Assembly: GCA_025463865.1 (NCBI GenBank)
Contig: JAODBH010000089.1
Span: forward strand, 1 to 44,997
Reading direction: 5' to 3'
Length of the DNA stretch: 44,997 nucleotides
DNA from: Actinomycetes bacterium
GTDB lineage: Bacteria; Actinomycetota; Acidimicrobiia; IMCC26256; Chersky-534
Below, in pieces: positions 23,160-31,536 of this stretch. The notes under the pieces were generated by a model. The model saw only the letters and a program-made list of their open reading frames with translations. It ran no database searches and had not been told where the DNA came from. The position numbers and the translations under genes are program-made. How positions within the stretch are numbered: position 1 is the first letter of the stretch; each line of letters opens with the position of its first letter.

Positions 23160-23954
23160 TCAGTCCTCTCGGAAGAAGAAGCGGTGCAACATGCCGGTAC
23201 GGGAGAGCGCGCCCACGACCACGAAGGCGATGACGATGTAGATGCCGCCGACCGCGGCGAGCCGGGGGGTGAGCCCGCCGCGGAGGCTGCCGAACACGAC
23301 GACCGGCAACGTGGCGTTGCGGACCGTCGCGACGAGGATCGAGATCATGAAGTCGGTGATCCCGAAGACGAAGAGCAGGAGCGCAGCGGCGATGATCCCG
23401 GGCATCACGCCGGGAAGCGTCACGAAGAGGAACTGCTCGAGCGGCTCGGCGCCGAGGGTGGCCGCCGCCTCTTCGAGCTCCGGATTCGCGTCGTCGATGG
23501 CAGAGGACACCAGCGCCACGACGAACGGCAGGTTCACGATCGACACGCCCGCGGCGAGCGGCCACACGCTGCCGATCAACCCGGCGTGCGTGTACAGGAC
23601 CAGCAGCGCGACACCCGAGACCACGAGAGGCGACGCGAGTCCCAACAGCAGGAGCGCGGAGAGAAACGTCCGGCCCTTCGGGCGGTAGCGCGTGAGACCG
23701 AACGCGGCGGCCACGCCCGCCGGCACCGCGATCAGCACGCTGAGCACTCCCACTTGCAGGCTGCGCCACAGCGCGGCGCGGATGACGTCGTCCTCGAGGA
23801 AGGAGCCGTAGGCCCTGAGGCTGATGTCGTGAGGCGGGAAGCTCAAGGTCTTCGACCCGCTGAACGACGAGATCAGGACCAGGAGCGTCGGACCGACGGC
23901 GAAGATGACGGTCGCACCGGCGACGACGCGCGAGAGGTGGAAGCGGTGCATCAC
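23160..23954 (-). CDS. PotC-like ABC transporter permease
   Basis: A 264-residue inner-membrane subunit with six predicted helices. Family segments are VVAGATVIFAVGPTLLVLIS near the N-terminus, the ALLLLGLASPLVVSGVALLV helix and the EAA coupling loop (EEAAATLGAEPLEQFLFVTL, then PGVMPGIIAA). It pairs with the PotB-like subunit to form the channel. The GTG start overlaps the upstream permease stop by four bases (GTGA), and its stop is one base before the binding-protein start, so the operon is tightly coupled. Confidence 0.9.
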   Translation of the reverse strand: MMHRFHLSRVVAGATVIFAVGPTLLVLISSFSGSKTLSFPPHDISLRAYGSFLEDDVIRAALWRSLQVGVLSVLIAVPAGVAAAFGLTRYRPKGRTFLSALLLLGLASPLVVSGVALLVLYTHAGLIGSVWPLAAGVSIVNLPFVVALVSSAIDDANPELEEAAATLGAEPLEQFLFVTLPGVMPGIIAAALLLFVFGITDFMISILVATVRNATLPVVVFGSLRGGLTPRLAAVGGIYIVIAFVVVGALSRTGMLHRFFFRED

Positions 23955-24976
23955 ACCAGCACCCCTTCGTCCGCGAGGTCACGTTCGGACACGAGCGCGT
24001 CCTCGACCGTGAGGTCGATGTCGGGGGCACGCCGGCCCTTTCCCCGTACCGACACGAGAAGGACCAGGCCGGCGACCGCGACGATCCCGATCAGGACGAC
24101 GCTGTACGCGGCGCCGAAGTAGATGTTCCCCTGACCGAAGAAGATGTTCTGCACCGAGTTGGCGACGAACGGCTTGCTGCCGAGACCGAGGACCGACGGG
24201 ATCGCGTACTCCGTCATCGAGAGCATGAACACGATGACCGACGCGGCCGCGAGGCTGGGCCGCGCGAGCGGGACGATGATGCGCAGCCAGATCTGCCACG
24301 GCCGCGCGCCCATGGTCTGCGCCGCCCGCTCGTAGTCGGGGGTGACCTTGCGCACGCCCGGCACGAGGATGAGCGTCGCCAGCGGCACCATCACCTGGAG
24401 CAGGCCGATGGTGATCGACGAGCTCTTGCCCAAGAACGTGTCGGCGTGCCAGCCGAAGAGACCCGTGGCCCAGGTGGCCGCACCGTCGTGTCCGAGCAGG
24501 ACCAGCCACGAGAAGGCCCGGACCGTCTCGCCCATGAGGAACGGGATGAGCAGGGCCATGATCATGCACGAGCGGCCGATGCGGCTGCGCATGCGCACGA
24601 TGACGTAGGCGGTCGGCAGCGCGAGCGCCACGGTGCACACCGTCACGAAGATCGACGTCGTGAACGTCCGCTGCATGATGTGGATGTACGAGCTGTTGTC
24701 GGACGAGAACAAGCGGTTGTACTGGTCCAGCGACCACGGCCCCTGCTTCTGCAGGAACGAGTCGAAGGAATGGAAGCTGATCCAGATCATGTAGCCGATG
24801 CCGCCGACGAGCACCGTCGTCAGGAGCAGCGCGGGCACCACGAGGAGGTAGGGGAAGATCCCGGATCGCTTCCCCAGTGCGGCCCGGCGCCGTATGGCCA
24901 CCATGCCGTCCACCACGCGCCATCCGAGCGACGACACGCCGTCGTGCGGACGACTGCGCGTCAGGGTCGTGTCCAC
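23951..24976 (-). CDS. PotB-like ABC transporter permease
   Basis: A 341-residue membrane subunit. A charged N-terminal extension precedes six hydrophobic helices (FPYLLVVPALLLTTVLVG; GIGYMIWISFHSFDSF). The coupling loop is visible as YERAAQTMGARPWQIWLR followed by IIVPLARPSLA. The C-terminal hydrophilic tail of about 25 residues is acidic (DIDLTVEDALVSERDL). With the PotC-like subunit it forms the transmembrane channel of the polyamine-type importer. The GTG start is one base after the ATPase stop. Confidence 0.9.
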   Translation of the reverse strand: MDTTLTRSRPHDGVSSLGWRVVDGMVAIRRRAALGKRSGIFPYLLVVPALLLTTVLVGGIGYMIWISFHSFDSFLQKQGPWSLDQYNRLFSSDNSSYIHIMQRTFTTSIFVTVCTVALALPTAYVIVRMRSRIGRSCMIMALLIPFLMGETVRAFSWLVLLGHDGAATWATGLFGWHADTFLGKSSSITIGLLQVMVPLATLILVPGVRKVTPDYERAAQTMGARPWQIWLRIIVPLARPSLAAASVIVFMLSMTEYAIPSVLGLGSKPFVANSVQNIFFGQGNIYFGAAYSVVLIGIVAVAGLVLLVSVRGKGRRAPDIDLTVEDALVSERDLADEGVLV

Positions 24977-24977
24977 G

Positions 24978-26171
24978 TCAGGCCTCCATGACGAGGAGGT
25001 CTGCCCGATCCCACGAGACGACGACCGGATCGCCAGGACGGAGCGGGGTCTGGCGGCGCTCGACCCCGACGGACACCTTCACGACGCCGAGGTCGGGACA
25101 CTGGATCTCGTAATAGAAGCGGTCGCCTTCGAACGCACCCAGCCGCACCACGCCGTGCTGCGCGTCGGCGTTGTGCGCGGTCCACGCGTCGTCGGCCGGG
25201 ACGATCCGGATGGCCTCGGCCCGCAGGATGACCAAGACGCGCCGACCGATGAGGGAGTCGTCGGCCTCCTCGAGCGCTACGGAACGGCCGTCGTCGCGCA
25301 CGAGGACCGGCTCGCCCGCCTCGACCTGCAGCGTCCCCTCGAGGATCGTCGAGTTGCCGACGAACTCGGCGACGAAGCCGTTACCGGGCTGCCGGTAGAT
25401 CTCGGTCGGGGGCCCGACCTGCTCGAGGCGGCCGTCGCGCATGACGCCGATCCGGTCGCTGAGCATCAGCGCTTCCCGCTGATCGTGGGTGACGTTGACG
25501 ATCGTGACGTCGAGCTCGTTGTGGAGCCGCACGATCTCGAGCTGCATCTCCTCGCGGAGTCGCCGGTCGAGCGCACCGAGGGGCTCGTCGAGCAGGAGCA
25601 GCTTCGGCTCGTACACGAGCGCGCGGGCGATCGCGACGCGCTGGCGCTGCCCGCCGCTCAGCTCGTGGACCATGCGGCCCTCGATGCCCGGGAGGCGGAC
25701 GATCTGCAGCGCGCGCGTCACCGCCTGCTGGATCTTCGCCTTCGACGTGCGGCGCATCTTGAGGGGAAAGGCGATGTTTCCGAACACGGTGAGGTGCGGG
25801 AACAGCGCGAGGCTCTGGAACACCATCGCGATGTCGCGTTGGTACGTCGGCCGCGCGTGGACCTCCTCGTCACCGATCCAGATCTCGCCCGACGTCGGCG
25901 CGACGAGACCGGCGATCATCCGGAGCACCGTCGTCTTGCCTGATCCCGATGGCCCGAGCAGCGTGAAGAGCTCGCGATCGCAGATCTCGAGGTCGAGCGA
26001 GGCGACGGCCTGGACCGCGCCGTACGTCTTGGTCGCCCCGACGAGGCGCACGACCGCCCGACCGGTGGAACGGTCGACCGCGGGAGCGGCGGCGTCGCCC
26101 GCCACGGGATCAGGATCCGGAGCCGGGATCACGGCGGCCAGGGCGGCGTGGGTTTTCGAAACCATGCCCAC
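24978..26171 (-). CDS. PotA-like ABC transporter ATP-binding protein
   Basis: A 397-residue importer ATPase. A disordered Pro/Ala-rich start of about 38 residues precedes the nucleotide-binding domain with Walker A LGPSGSGKTT, the Q-loop in MVFQSLALFPHLTV, signature LSGGQRQR, Walker B LLLLDEPLGALD and H-loop NVTHDQREA. A C-terminal TOBE-type domain (about 290-397) is typical of PotA/MalK-class proteins. Starts at GTG 26171 or ATG 26165 are both possible, and no clear ribosome site is seen. It is the first gene of the leftward operon and is divergent from the Lrp regulator 104 bases away. Confidence 0.92.
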   Translation of the reverse strand: MGMVSKTHAALAAVIPAPDPDPVAGDAAAPAVDRSTGRAVVRLVGATKTYGAVQAVASLDLEICDRELFTLLGPSGSGKTTVLRMIAGLVAPTSGEIWIGDEEVHARPTYQRDIAMVFQSLALFPHLTVFGNIAFPLKMRRTSKAKIQQAVTRALQIVRLPGIEGRMVHELSGGQRQRVAIARALVYEPKLLLLDEPLGALDRRLREEMQLEIVRLHNELDVTIVNVTHDQREALMLSDRIGVMRDGRLEQVGPPTEIYRQPGNGFVAEFVGNSTILEGTLQVEAGEPVLVRDDGRSVALEEADDSLIGRRVLVILRAEAIRIVPADDAWTAHNADAQHGVVRLGAFEGDRFYYEIQCPDLGVVKVSVGVERRQTPLRPGDPVVVSWDRADLLVMEA

Positions 26172-26247
26172 GACAGTCGCGAAGTAGCGTTTCGTTCGCG
26201 TTCGGGCAATGTTACGAGGGAAAGTCGGCGGATGAACGGACTCTTTG

Positions 26248-26267
26248 AAGCGATTCGCTTGTACGAT
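26248..26267 (+). promoter_or_regulatory. Palindrome and -10-like hexamer before the Lrp gene
   Basis: AAGCGATTCGCTT (26248-26260) has perfect six-base arms around one base. TACGAT at 26262-26267 is a good -10 candidate only eight bases from the Lrp ATG, which would give a nearly leaderless transcript. No convincing -35 is seen. The palindrome could be an Lrp/AsnC autoregulatory site. Confidence 0.4.
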
Positions 26268-26275
26268 GTCGCTCC

Positions 26276-26749
26276 ATGGACTCGTTGGACGAAGAGCCGC
26301 TGCGCATCGACGCGGTGGACCGCGAGCTGATCGTGGCGCTCCAGGAGGACGGTCGGGCGTCCTACGCCAAGCTGGCGAGCCGTGTCCGCCTCTCGCCGGC
26401 TGCGGTCCGCAACCGCGTCAGCCGGCTGATCGACAGCGGCACGATCAAGGTGCTGGTCAACGCCGACCCGGTGAAGCTCGGCTACCGCACCGCCGCGCTG
26501 ATCGGCCTGCGCTGTCAGCGCAGCCTCGACGCGGTGACCCAGCTCGTCGAGAAGCTCGACGAGGTGAACTACGCGGTCGTCGTCGCCGGGCGCTTCGATC
26601 TCGTCCTGGAGGTCGTCTGCACCGACACCGACCACCTGCTCGAGGTGACGAACGAGTTCCGCGCCATCGACGGCGTCACCGACGTCGAGGTGACGGTGGT
26701 CCTCAAGTACCTCAAGGTGGAGCAGATGTCGCTGCGCGGGCTCGTCTGA
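26276..26749 (+). CDS. Lrp/AsnC-family transcriptional regulator
   Basis: A 157-residue regulator. An N-terminal winged-helix domain spans about residues 10-60 (DAVDRELIVALQEDGRASYA and RLSPAAVRNRVSRLIDSGTI), and a RAM effector-binding domain follows (AVVVAGRFDLVLEVVCTDTD). These proteins sense amino acids or related compounds and bind DNA as dimers or octamers. It is divergent from the polyamine-type importer/oxygenase/ligase operon and is its most likely regulator (inference). No ribosome site precedes ATG 26276, consistent with leaderless translation from the nearby -10. Confidence 0.92.
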   Translation: MDSLDEEPLRIDAVDRELIVALQEDGRASYAKLASRVRLSPAAVRNRVSRLIDSGTIKVLVNADPVKLGYRTAALIGLRCQRSLDAVTQLVEKLDEVNYAVVVAGRFDLVLEVVCTDTDHLLEVTNEFRAIDGVTDVEVTVVLKYLKVEQMSLRGLV

Positions 26750-26758
26750 GCCCGACGG

Positions 26759-27232
26759 TCACCGCTCCGCGAGCGGCTCCGGCCCTTCCGCGACGGCCTT
26801 GAGCCGGTCCAGCGTGGTCTGCATCCCGTTGTGGTTCGTCTTGCCGCGCGACCAGCCGAACAGCGCCCAGTAGAGGCGCAAGGGCCACTTGTCGGCGAGC
26901 TGGAACGACTCGGTGACGTCGGTGCCACCGCCGTTCGGCACGAACCGGTACCGCCACGTGTTCAGGGCCTTGTCGCCCTCGCCGATCGTGAACGCGAACT
27001 CGCGTCCCGGGTCGCTGGCGACGATCGTGCACGTCGTCCAGTAGATCGGGCCCTTGCCGTTGCGCTTCACGTGGCCCCGGAACTTCACGCCCACGGCCGG
27101 GCCCGTGGCACCGCCGAGCCATTCGGCCTCGAAGGTCTCGGGGCTGAACCGGCCCGTGTTGGTGACGTCGCTCACCAGTCCCCAGACGAGCTCGGCGGGC
27201 GCGTTGACGTGAACGGTGACGGAATCCTGCAT
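26759..27232 (-). CDS. SRPBCC (START/Bet v1-like) family protein
   Basis: A 157-residue single-domain protein of the polyketide-cyclase/dehydrase (SRPBCC) fold. The start MQDSVTVHVNAPAELVWGLV is the standard first strand and helix. FRGHVKRNGKGPIYWTTCTI and TWRYRFVPNGGGTDVTESFQ form the hydrophobic-cavity sheet. Such proteins bind lipids or hydrophobic small molecules, and the catalytic role is often unknown. The ATG at 27232 is used, since upstream residues in the open frame lack family character. It converges on the Lrp gene and diverges from the YihY gene, about 76 bases away. Confidence 0.85.
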   Translation of the reverse strand: MQDSVTVHVNAPAELVWGLVSDVTNTGRFSPETFEAEWLGGATGPAVGVKFRGHVKRNGKGPIYWTTCTIVASDPGREFAFTIGEGDKALNTWRYRFVPNGGGTDVTESFQLADKWPLRLYWALFGWSRGKTNHNGMQTTLDRLKAVAEGPEPLAER

Positions 27233-27308
27233 GGCCGGAGCGTACGCGGGTTCCGCGGGCACGTCCGCGGTGGGTGAGGGCGTACGGGCACGGGTACAGC
27301 GAGGGGGC

Positions 27309-28346
27309 ATGAGAACGCGTCGGGGCGACCGGTCCCACCCAGAGCTGCAGGCCGAAGAGCATGCGGACGCCGATCCCGCGCCGGAAGGCCGGTCCACGCC
27401 CGAGGGCCCGACCGACATCCGGCCGCGCACGTGGTGGGAGATCCTCCGCAACACGGTCAAGGAGGCGAAGGAGGACAACCTCACCGACTCGGCAGCCGCT
27501 CTCACGTACTACTCCGTCCTGGCGCTCTTCCCGGCGCTGCTGGTGTTCGTCGCCCTCGTCGGCCTCTTCGGTCAGTACCCGAAGACCACCAACGCGTTGC
27601 TCGACATCGTGGGGAAGCTCGGGCCGCACTCGGCCGTGTCGACCTTCCGCGGGCCGATCACCGGCGTGGTGAAGAACAAGGGCGGTGCCGGTGCCCTGCT
27701 CGGGGTCGGCCTCCTCGTCGCGGTCTGGTCGTCGTCGAGTTGGGTCGGAGCCTTCATGCGCGCCTCCAACACCATCTACGAGGTGCGCGAGGGTCGGAAG
27801 TTCTGGAAGCTGCGGCCGATCCAGATCGGCGTGACCCTCGTCATGGTGCTGATGACCGCGCTCGTCGCGATGGCGATCGTGGTCACCGGCCCATTGGCCC
27901 AGGCCATCGGCGACCACATCGGCTTCGGCAGTGGCGCCGTCCTCGTGTGGGACATCGTCAAGTGGCCGGTGCTGCTGTTCGTCGTGCTCACGATGTTCGG
28001 GATCATCTATTACACGGCGCCCAACGTCCGCCTCCCCGGCTTCCGGTGGATCAGCCCGGGGGCGGTCCTCGCGGTCGTCGTCTGGCTCGTGGCGTCGCTG
28101 CTGTTCGGCCTCTACGCCGCGAACTTCAGCTCGTACAACGCCACCTACGGCACGCTCGGCGGCGTGATCGTGTTCCTCGTGTGGCTGTGGCTCACGAACC
28201 TCGCGCTCCTGCTCGGCGCCGAGTTCAACGCCGAGATCGAACGGAGCCGCGAGCTCGCAGAAGGGCAGAGCGACGCCGCGGACACGATCCAGCTCCCGCC
28301 GCGCGACCCGCCGAAGCCCCGCAACACCGGCGTGCGCAGCGGCTGA
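27309..28346 (+). CDS. YihY/BrkB-family inner-membrane protein
   Basis: A 345-residue membrane protein. A charged N-terminal segment of about 50 residues is followed by the family signature LTDSAAALTYYSVLALFPAL (residues about 60-79) and five more hydrophobic helices, ending TLGGVIVFLVWLWLTNLALL and an acidic/proline-rich cytoplasmic tail. The family (once called ribonuclease BN) has no assured enzymatic activity and may be a transporter or envelope factor. ATG 27309 follows GAGGGGG. An upstream open frame lacks a ribosome site. It ends 19 bases before the uronate-isomerase-like gene. Confidence 0.92.
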   Translation: MRTRRGDRSHPELQAEEHADADPAPEGRSTPEGPTDIRPRTWWEILRNTVKEAKEDNLTDSAAALTYYSVLALFPALLVFVALVGLFGQYPKTTNALLDIVGKLGPHSAVSTFRGPITGVVKNKGGAGALLGVGLLVAVWSSSSWVGAFMRASNTIYEVREGRKFWKLRPIQIGVTLVMVLMTALVAMAIVVTGPLAQAIGDHIGFGSGAVLVWDIVKWPVLLFVVLTMFGIIYYTAPNVRLPGFRWISPGAVLAVVVWLVASLLFGLYAANFSSYNATYGTLGGVIVFLVWLWLTNLALLLGAEFNAEIERSRELAEGQSDAADTIQLPPRDPPKPRNTGVRSG

Positions 28347-28365
28347 CCCGCAGTACCGTTTTCCG

Positions 28366-29805
28366 GTGAGTCCATCGCCGGCCAGGCCGCGCCCGCTCGA
28401 GCTGCACCCCGACCGGCTCTTCCCCGCCGACCCGGCGGTCCGATCGGTGGCGCGTGCGCTCCACGCGCAGGTCGCGGCTCTGCCCATCGTGGCTCCCCAC
28501 GGCCACACCGACGCGGGATGGTTCGCGCGCGACGAAGCCTTCGGAAATCCCAACGACCTGCTGGTCGTGCCCGACCACTACGTCACCCGGATGCTGCACA
28601 GTCAGGGCGTCGGCCTCGACGAGATGGGCGTTCCGGAACGCGACGGCTCCGCGGTCGTCCAGCCCCGGGCGGCGTGGCGGACCTTCGCCGCGAACTACGC
28701 GCTCTTCCGCGGGACCCCGTCGGGACTGTGGCTCGACCACACCTTCTCCGAGGTGTTCGGGCTCGACGTGCGCCTCGACGCCGGCACCGCGGACCACTAC
28801 TACGACACGATCGCGGCCCGGCTTGCCGAGCCCGCCTTCCGGCCCCGCGCGCTGTTCGAACGGTTCGGCATCGAGGTGCTCGCGACCACCGACTCGCCGC
28901 TCGACGACCTCGCAGACCACGATCGGCTCGTAGCGGACGGATGGGGCGGCCCGGGCGGGCGGGTGGTCACCACGTTCCGGCCCGACCCCGTCGTCGACCC
29001 CGACTTCGACGGCTTCCCCGGGAACGTGGCCCGGCTCGGCGAGCTGACCGGCGAACCGACGACGACGTGGGCCGGCTACCTCGACGCGCTGCGCCGGCGA
29101 CGGGCGGATTTCCGCGCTCGCGGCGCGACGGCGACCGACCACGGCCACCCGAGCCCAGCCACCGCCGACCTCGATCCGGTCACGTGCCAACGGCTGCTGG
29201 ACGGCGCGCTCGCGGGGACCCTCGACGCCGCAGGGGCCGAGCGGTTCCGGGCCCAGGTCCTCACCGAGATGGCCGCGATGAGCCTCGACGACGGCATGGT
29301 GCTGCAGATCCATCCGGGGTCGCGCCGCAACCACAGCCCCGGGCTGTTGCGCCGGTTCGGCCGGGACCGGGGCGCCGACATCCCCGGCCCGACCGACTAC
29401 GTCGAGTCGCTGCGGCCGCTGCTCGACCGCTTCGGTGAAGAGCCCGATCTCCGCATCATCCTCTTCACCCTCGACGAGTCGGCGTACACCCGCGAGCTGG
29501 CCCCGCTCGCCGGCTACTACCCGTGCATCACGTTGGGTGCGCCGTGGTGGTTCCTCGACAGCGTCGAGGGCATGTGGCGCTACCGGCGCGCCGTGATCGA
29601 GACCGCGGGCTTCGCCAACACCGCCGGCTTCAACGACGACACCCGCGCGTTCCTCTCGATCCCGGCGCGCCACGACGTCGCCCGCAGAGTCGACTGCGGC
29701 TTCCTCGCCACCCTGGTGACCGAGCACCGCCTCGACCTGGACGACGCCCACGAGCTCGCCGTCGACTGCGCCGTCAACCTCGCCCACCGCGCCTACAACC
29801 TCTAG
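28366..29805 (+). CDS. Uronate-isomerase-like amidohydrolase
   Basis: A 479-residue protein of the amidohydrolase superfamily close to glucuronate/uronate isomerase (UxaC). Features are the N-terminal HxH in VAPHGHTDAG, VLATTDSPLDDLADH near residue 170, LQIHPGSRRNHS near 315 and a late Asp in TAGFNDDTRAF. UxaC interconverts glucuronate and fructuronate. Actinobacterial relatives without other uronate genes may act on different sugar acids, and no other uronate-pathway gene is visible here. GTG 28366 starts 19 bases after the YihY gene. Its stop converges on the D-aminoacylase-like gene with 18 bases between. Confidence 0.82.
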   Translation: MSPSPARPRPLELHPDRLFPADPAVRSVARALHAQVAALPIVAPHGHTDAGWFARDEAFGNPNDLLVVPDHYVTRMLHSQGVGLDEMGVPERDGSAVVQPRAAWRTFAANYALFRGTPSGLWLDHTFSEVFGLDVRLDAGTADHYYDTIAARLAEPAFRPRALFERFGIEVLATTDSPLDDLADHDRLVADGWGGPGGRVVTTFRPDPVVDPDFDGFPGNVARLGELTGEPTTTWAGYLDALRRRRADFRARGATATDHGHPSPATADLDPVTCQRLLDGALAGTLDAAGAERFRAQVLTEMAAMSLDDGMVLQIHPGSRRNHSPGLLRRFGRDRGADIPGPTDYVESLRPLLDRFGEEPDLRIILFTLDESAYTRELAPLAGYYPCITLGAPWWFLDSVEGMWRYRRAVIETAGFANTAGFNDDTRAFLSIPARHDVARRVDCGFLATLVTEHRLDLDDAHELAVDCAVNLAHRAYNL

Positions 29806-29823
29806 CCCAAGATCCAGCGGCGC

Positions 29824-31530
29824 CTAAGAACTCGACCGTGCGCTGCGGACCAGGCGGCCGGGGCGGGCGCCGGTCGCAACTCCGTCGACGTAGGTGACCT
29901 CGCCGGCGAGGATCGTGGCCCGGTAGCCGACGGCGCGTTGCACCAGGCGGCGGCCGCCGGACGGGAGGTCGTGGACCATCTCCGGCGGGCGGAGCTGCAG
30001 CGCGTCGAAGTCGATCACATTGAGATCCGCGCGCCGGCCCGGGGCGACGACACCACGGTCGTCGAAGCCGAACAGCCGGGCCGGGTCCGCGGTGAGCATG
30101 CGCACGACCCGCTCGACGGTCATCCGGGCCCCGCGGGTCCGGTCGCGCGCCCAGTGCGTGAGCATGAACGTCGGCTGGCTCGCATCGCACACCAGTCCGC
30201 AGTGCGCGCCGCCGTCGCCCAGGCCGAGGAGCGCAACCGGGTCGGCGAGCATCGAGCCGATCGCATCGAGGTCGCCGTCGGCGTACCCGAGCAGGGGGAA
30301 GTAGAGGAGGTCACGACCACCGTTGCCGAGGAGCAGGTCGTAGGCAACGGCGTTCGCGGCCTCGCCGGCGCGGGCCGCCAGCGCGGCGACGCTGCGGTCG
30401 GCGGGCGGCTCGTACTCCGGCGGATCCCCCAAGGGGAAGAGCCGCTGGAACGCGGTGGCGTAGAGGTTGGCGAAACCGCGCGGTGGCGGCGGCTCGTCGA
30501 GAATGCGCCGGCGGACATCGGGATCGCGCATCCGTTGCACGCGCTCGCTCAGCGGGAGCTGGGCGATCTCGCCATACGCGCGATTCCGGAAGAACGGGTG
30601 GGCGGTCGATTCGAGCCCCATCAGCACGCCCGTGGGCCGACCCGCGACCTGGGGTACGAGTCGGCCGCCGCCGGCGTTTGCCGCGGTGGCCGCGGCGAGT
30701 TGGCGGCGCCACCCCTCGGTGTCGTCGTTGCCCTGCACGACGGCGAAGGTCACCGGCCGGCCGGACTCCCGCGACAGCCGCGTCATCCATCCGAGCTCGG
30801 CGTCCTCGTCGGCGAAGCCGGTGGCGACGCCGACGACGCCGGTGCCCGCGTCGCGCAGCGCGACGCCGATGCCGAGCAGCTCCTGGGCGGTCGCGGTCGT
30901 GCCCGGTACCGGGTTGCCGTCGGCCGACCGGTGCACCGGGGTGCGCGAGGTCGTGAACCCGACCGCGCCGGCGCGCACACCGTCGCGCACCAGGGCCGCC
31001 ATCCCGACGATGTCGTCCGCCGTGGCGGCCCCCTCGACCGCGCGTGCACCCATGACGTACACGCGCACGGCGGCATGCGGGACCTGCGCGGCGATGTCGA
31101 CGGTCCTCGGCATCCGGTCGAGCGCGTCGAGGTACTCGGGGAAGGTCTCCCAGTCCCAGCGGAGCCCGGCTTCGAGAACCGGACCCGGGATGTCCTCCAC
31201 TCCTTCCATGAGCGAGATCAAGGCGCCGCGGCCGTCGGGCCGCACGGGCGCGAAACCGACGCCGCAGTTGCCGATGACCGCGGTGGTGACGCCGTGCCAA
31301 CCCGAGGGCGAGACCTCCGGATCCCACGTGACCTGCGCGTCGTAGTGCGTGTGGGGATCGACCCAGCCCGGTGTGACCAGACACCCTTCGGCGTCGACCG
31401 TCCGCGTCGCGGGCCCGACGTCTCGGCCGACCGCGACGATTCGGCCGCCCTCGACCGCGACGTCGGCCCGACGGCTCGGTCCACCCGTGCCGTCGACCAC
31501 GGTGCCGGAGCGAATGACGAGATCGTGCAC
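29824..31530 (-). CDS. D-aminoacylase-like amidohydrolase, second paralogue
   Basis: A 568-residue amidohydrolase of the COG3653 group. It has VVDGTGGPSRRADVAVEGGR at the start, HxH in DPHTHYDAQVTWDP, GNCG with the probable metal Cys, and an Asp in LGLGDGGAHCGL. As in the protein at 13699-15483, the usual internal His ligands are not visible (FADEDAEL and VVQGND occupy that region), so it may use a different metal site or substrate. The GTG start is six bases after the CoA-transferase stop. With that gene and the amidohydrolase at 33990-35171 it forms an operon of acyl-amide and acyl-CoA enzymes. Confidence 0.87.
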   Translation of the reverse strand: MHDLVIRSGTVVDGTGGPSRRADVAVEGGRIVAVGRDVGPATRTVDAEGCLVTPGWVDPHTHYDAQVTWDPEVSPSGWHGVTTAVIGNCGVGFAPVRPDGRGALISLMEGVEDIPGPVLEAGLRWDWETFPEYLDALDRMPRTVDIAAQVPHAAVRVYVMGARAVEGAATADDIVGMAALVRDGVRAGAVGFTTSRTPVHRSADGNPVPGTTATAQELLGIGVALRDAGTGVVGVATGFADEDAELGWMTRLSRESGRPVTFAVVQGNDDTEGWRRQLAAATAANAGGGRLVPQVAGRPTGVLMGLESTAHPFFRNRAYGEIAQLPLSERVQRMRDPDVRRRILDEPPPPRGFANLYATAFQRLFPLGDPPEYEPPADRSVAALAARAGEAANAVAYDLLLGNGGRDLLYFPLLGYADGDLDAIGSMLADPVALLGLGDGGAHCGLVCDASQPTFMLTHWARDRTRGARMTVERVVRMLTADPARLFGFDDRGVVAPGRRADLNVIDFDALQLRPPEMVHDLPSGGRRLVQRAVGYRATILAGEVTYVDGVATGARPGRLVRSARSSS

Positions 31531-31536
31531 CGCGCC

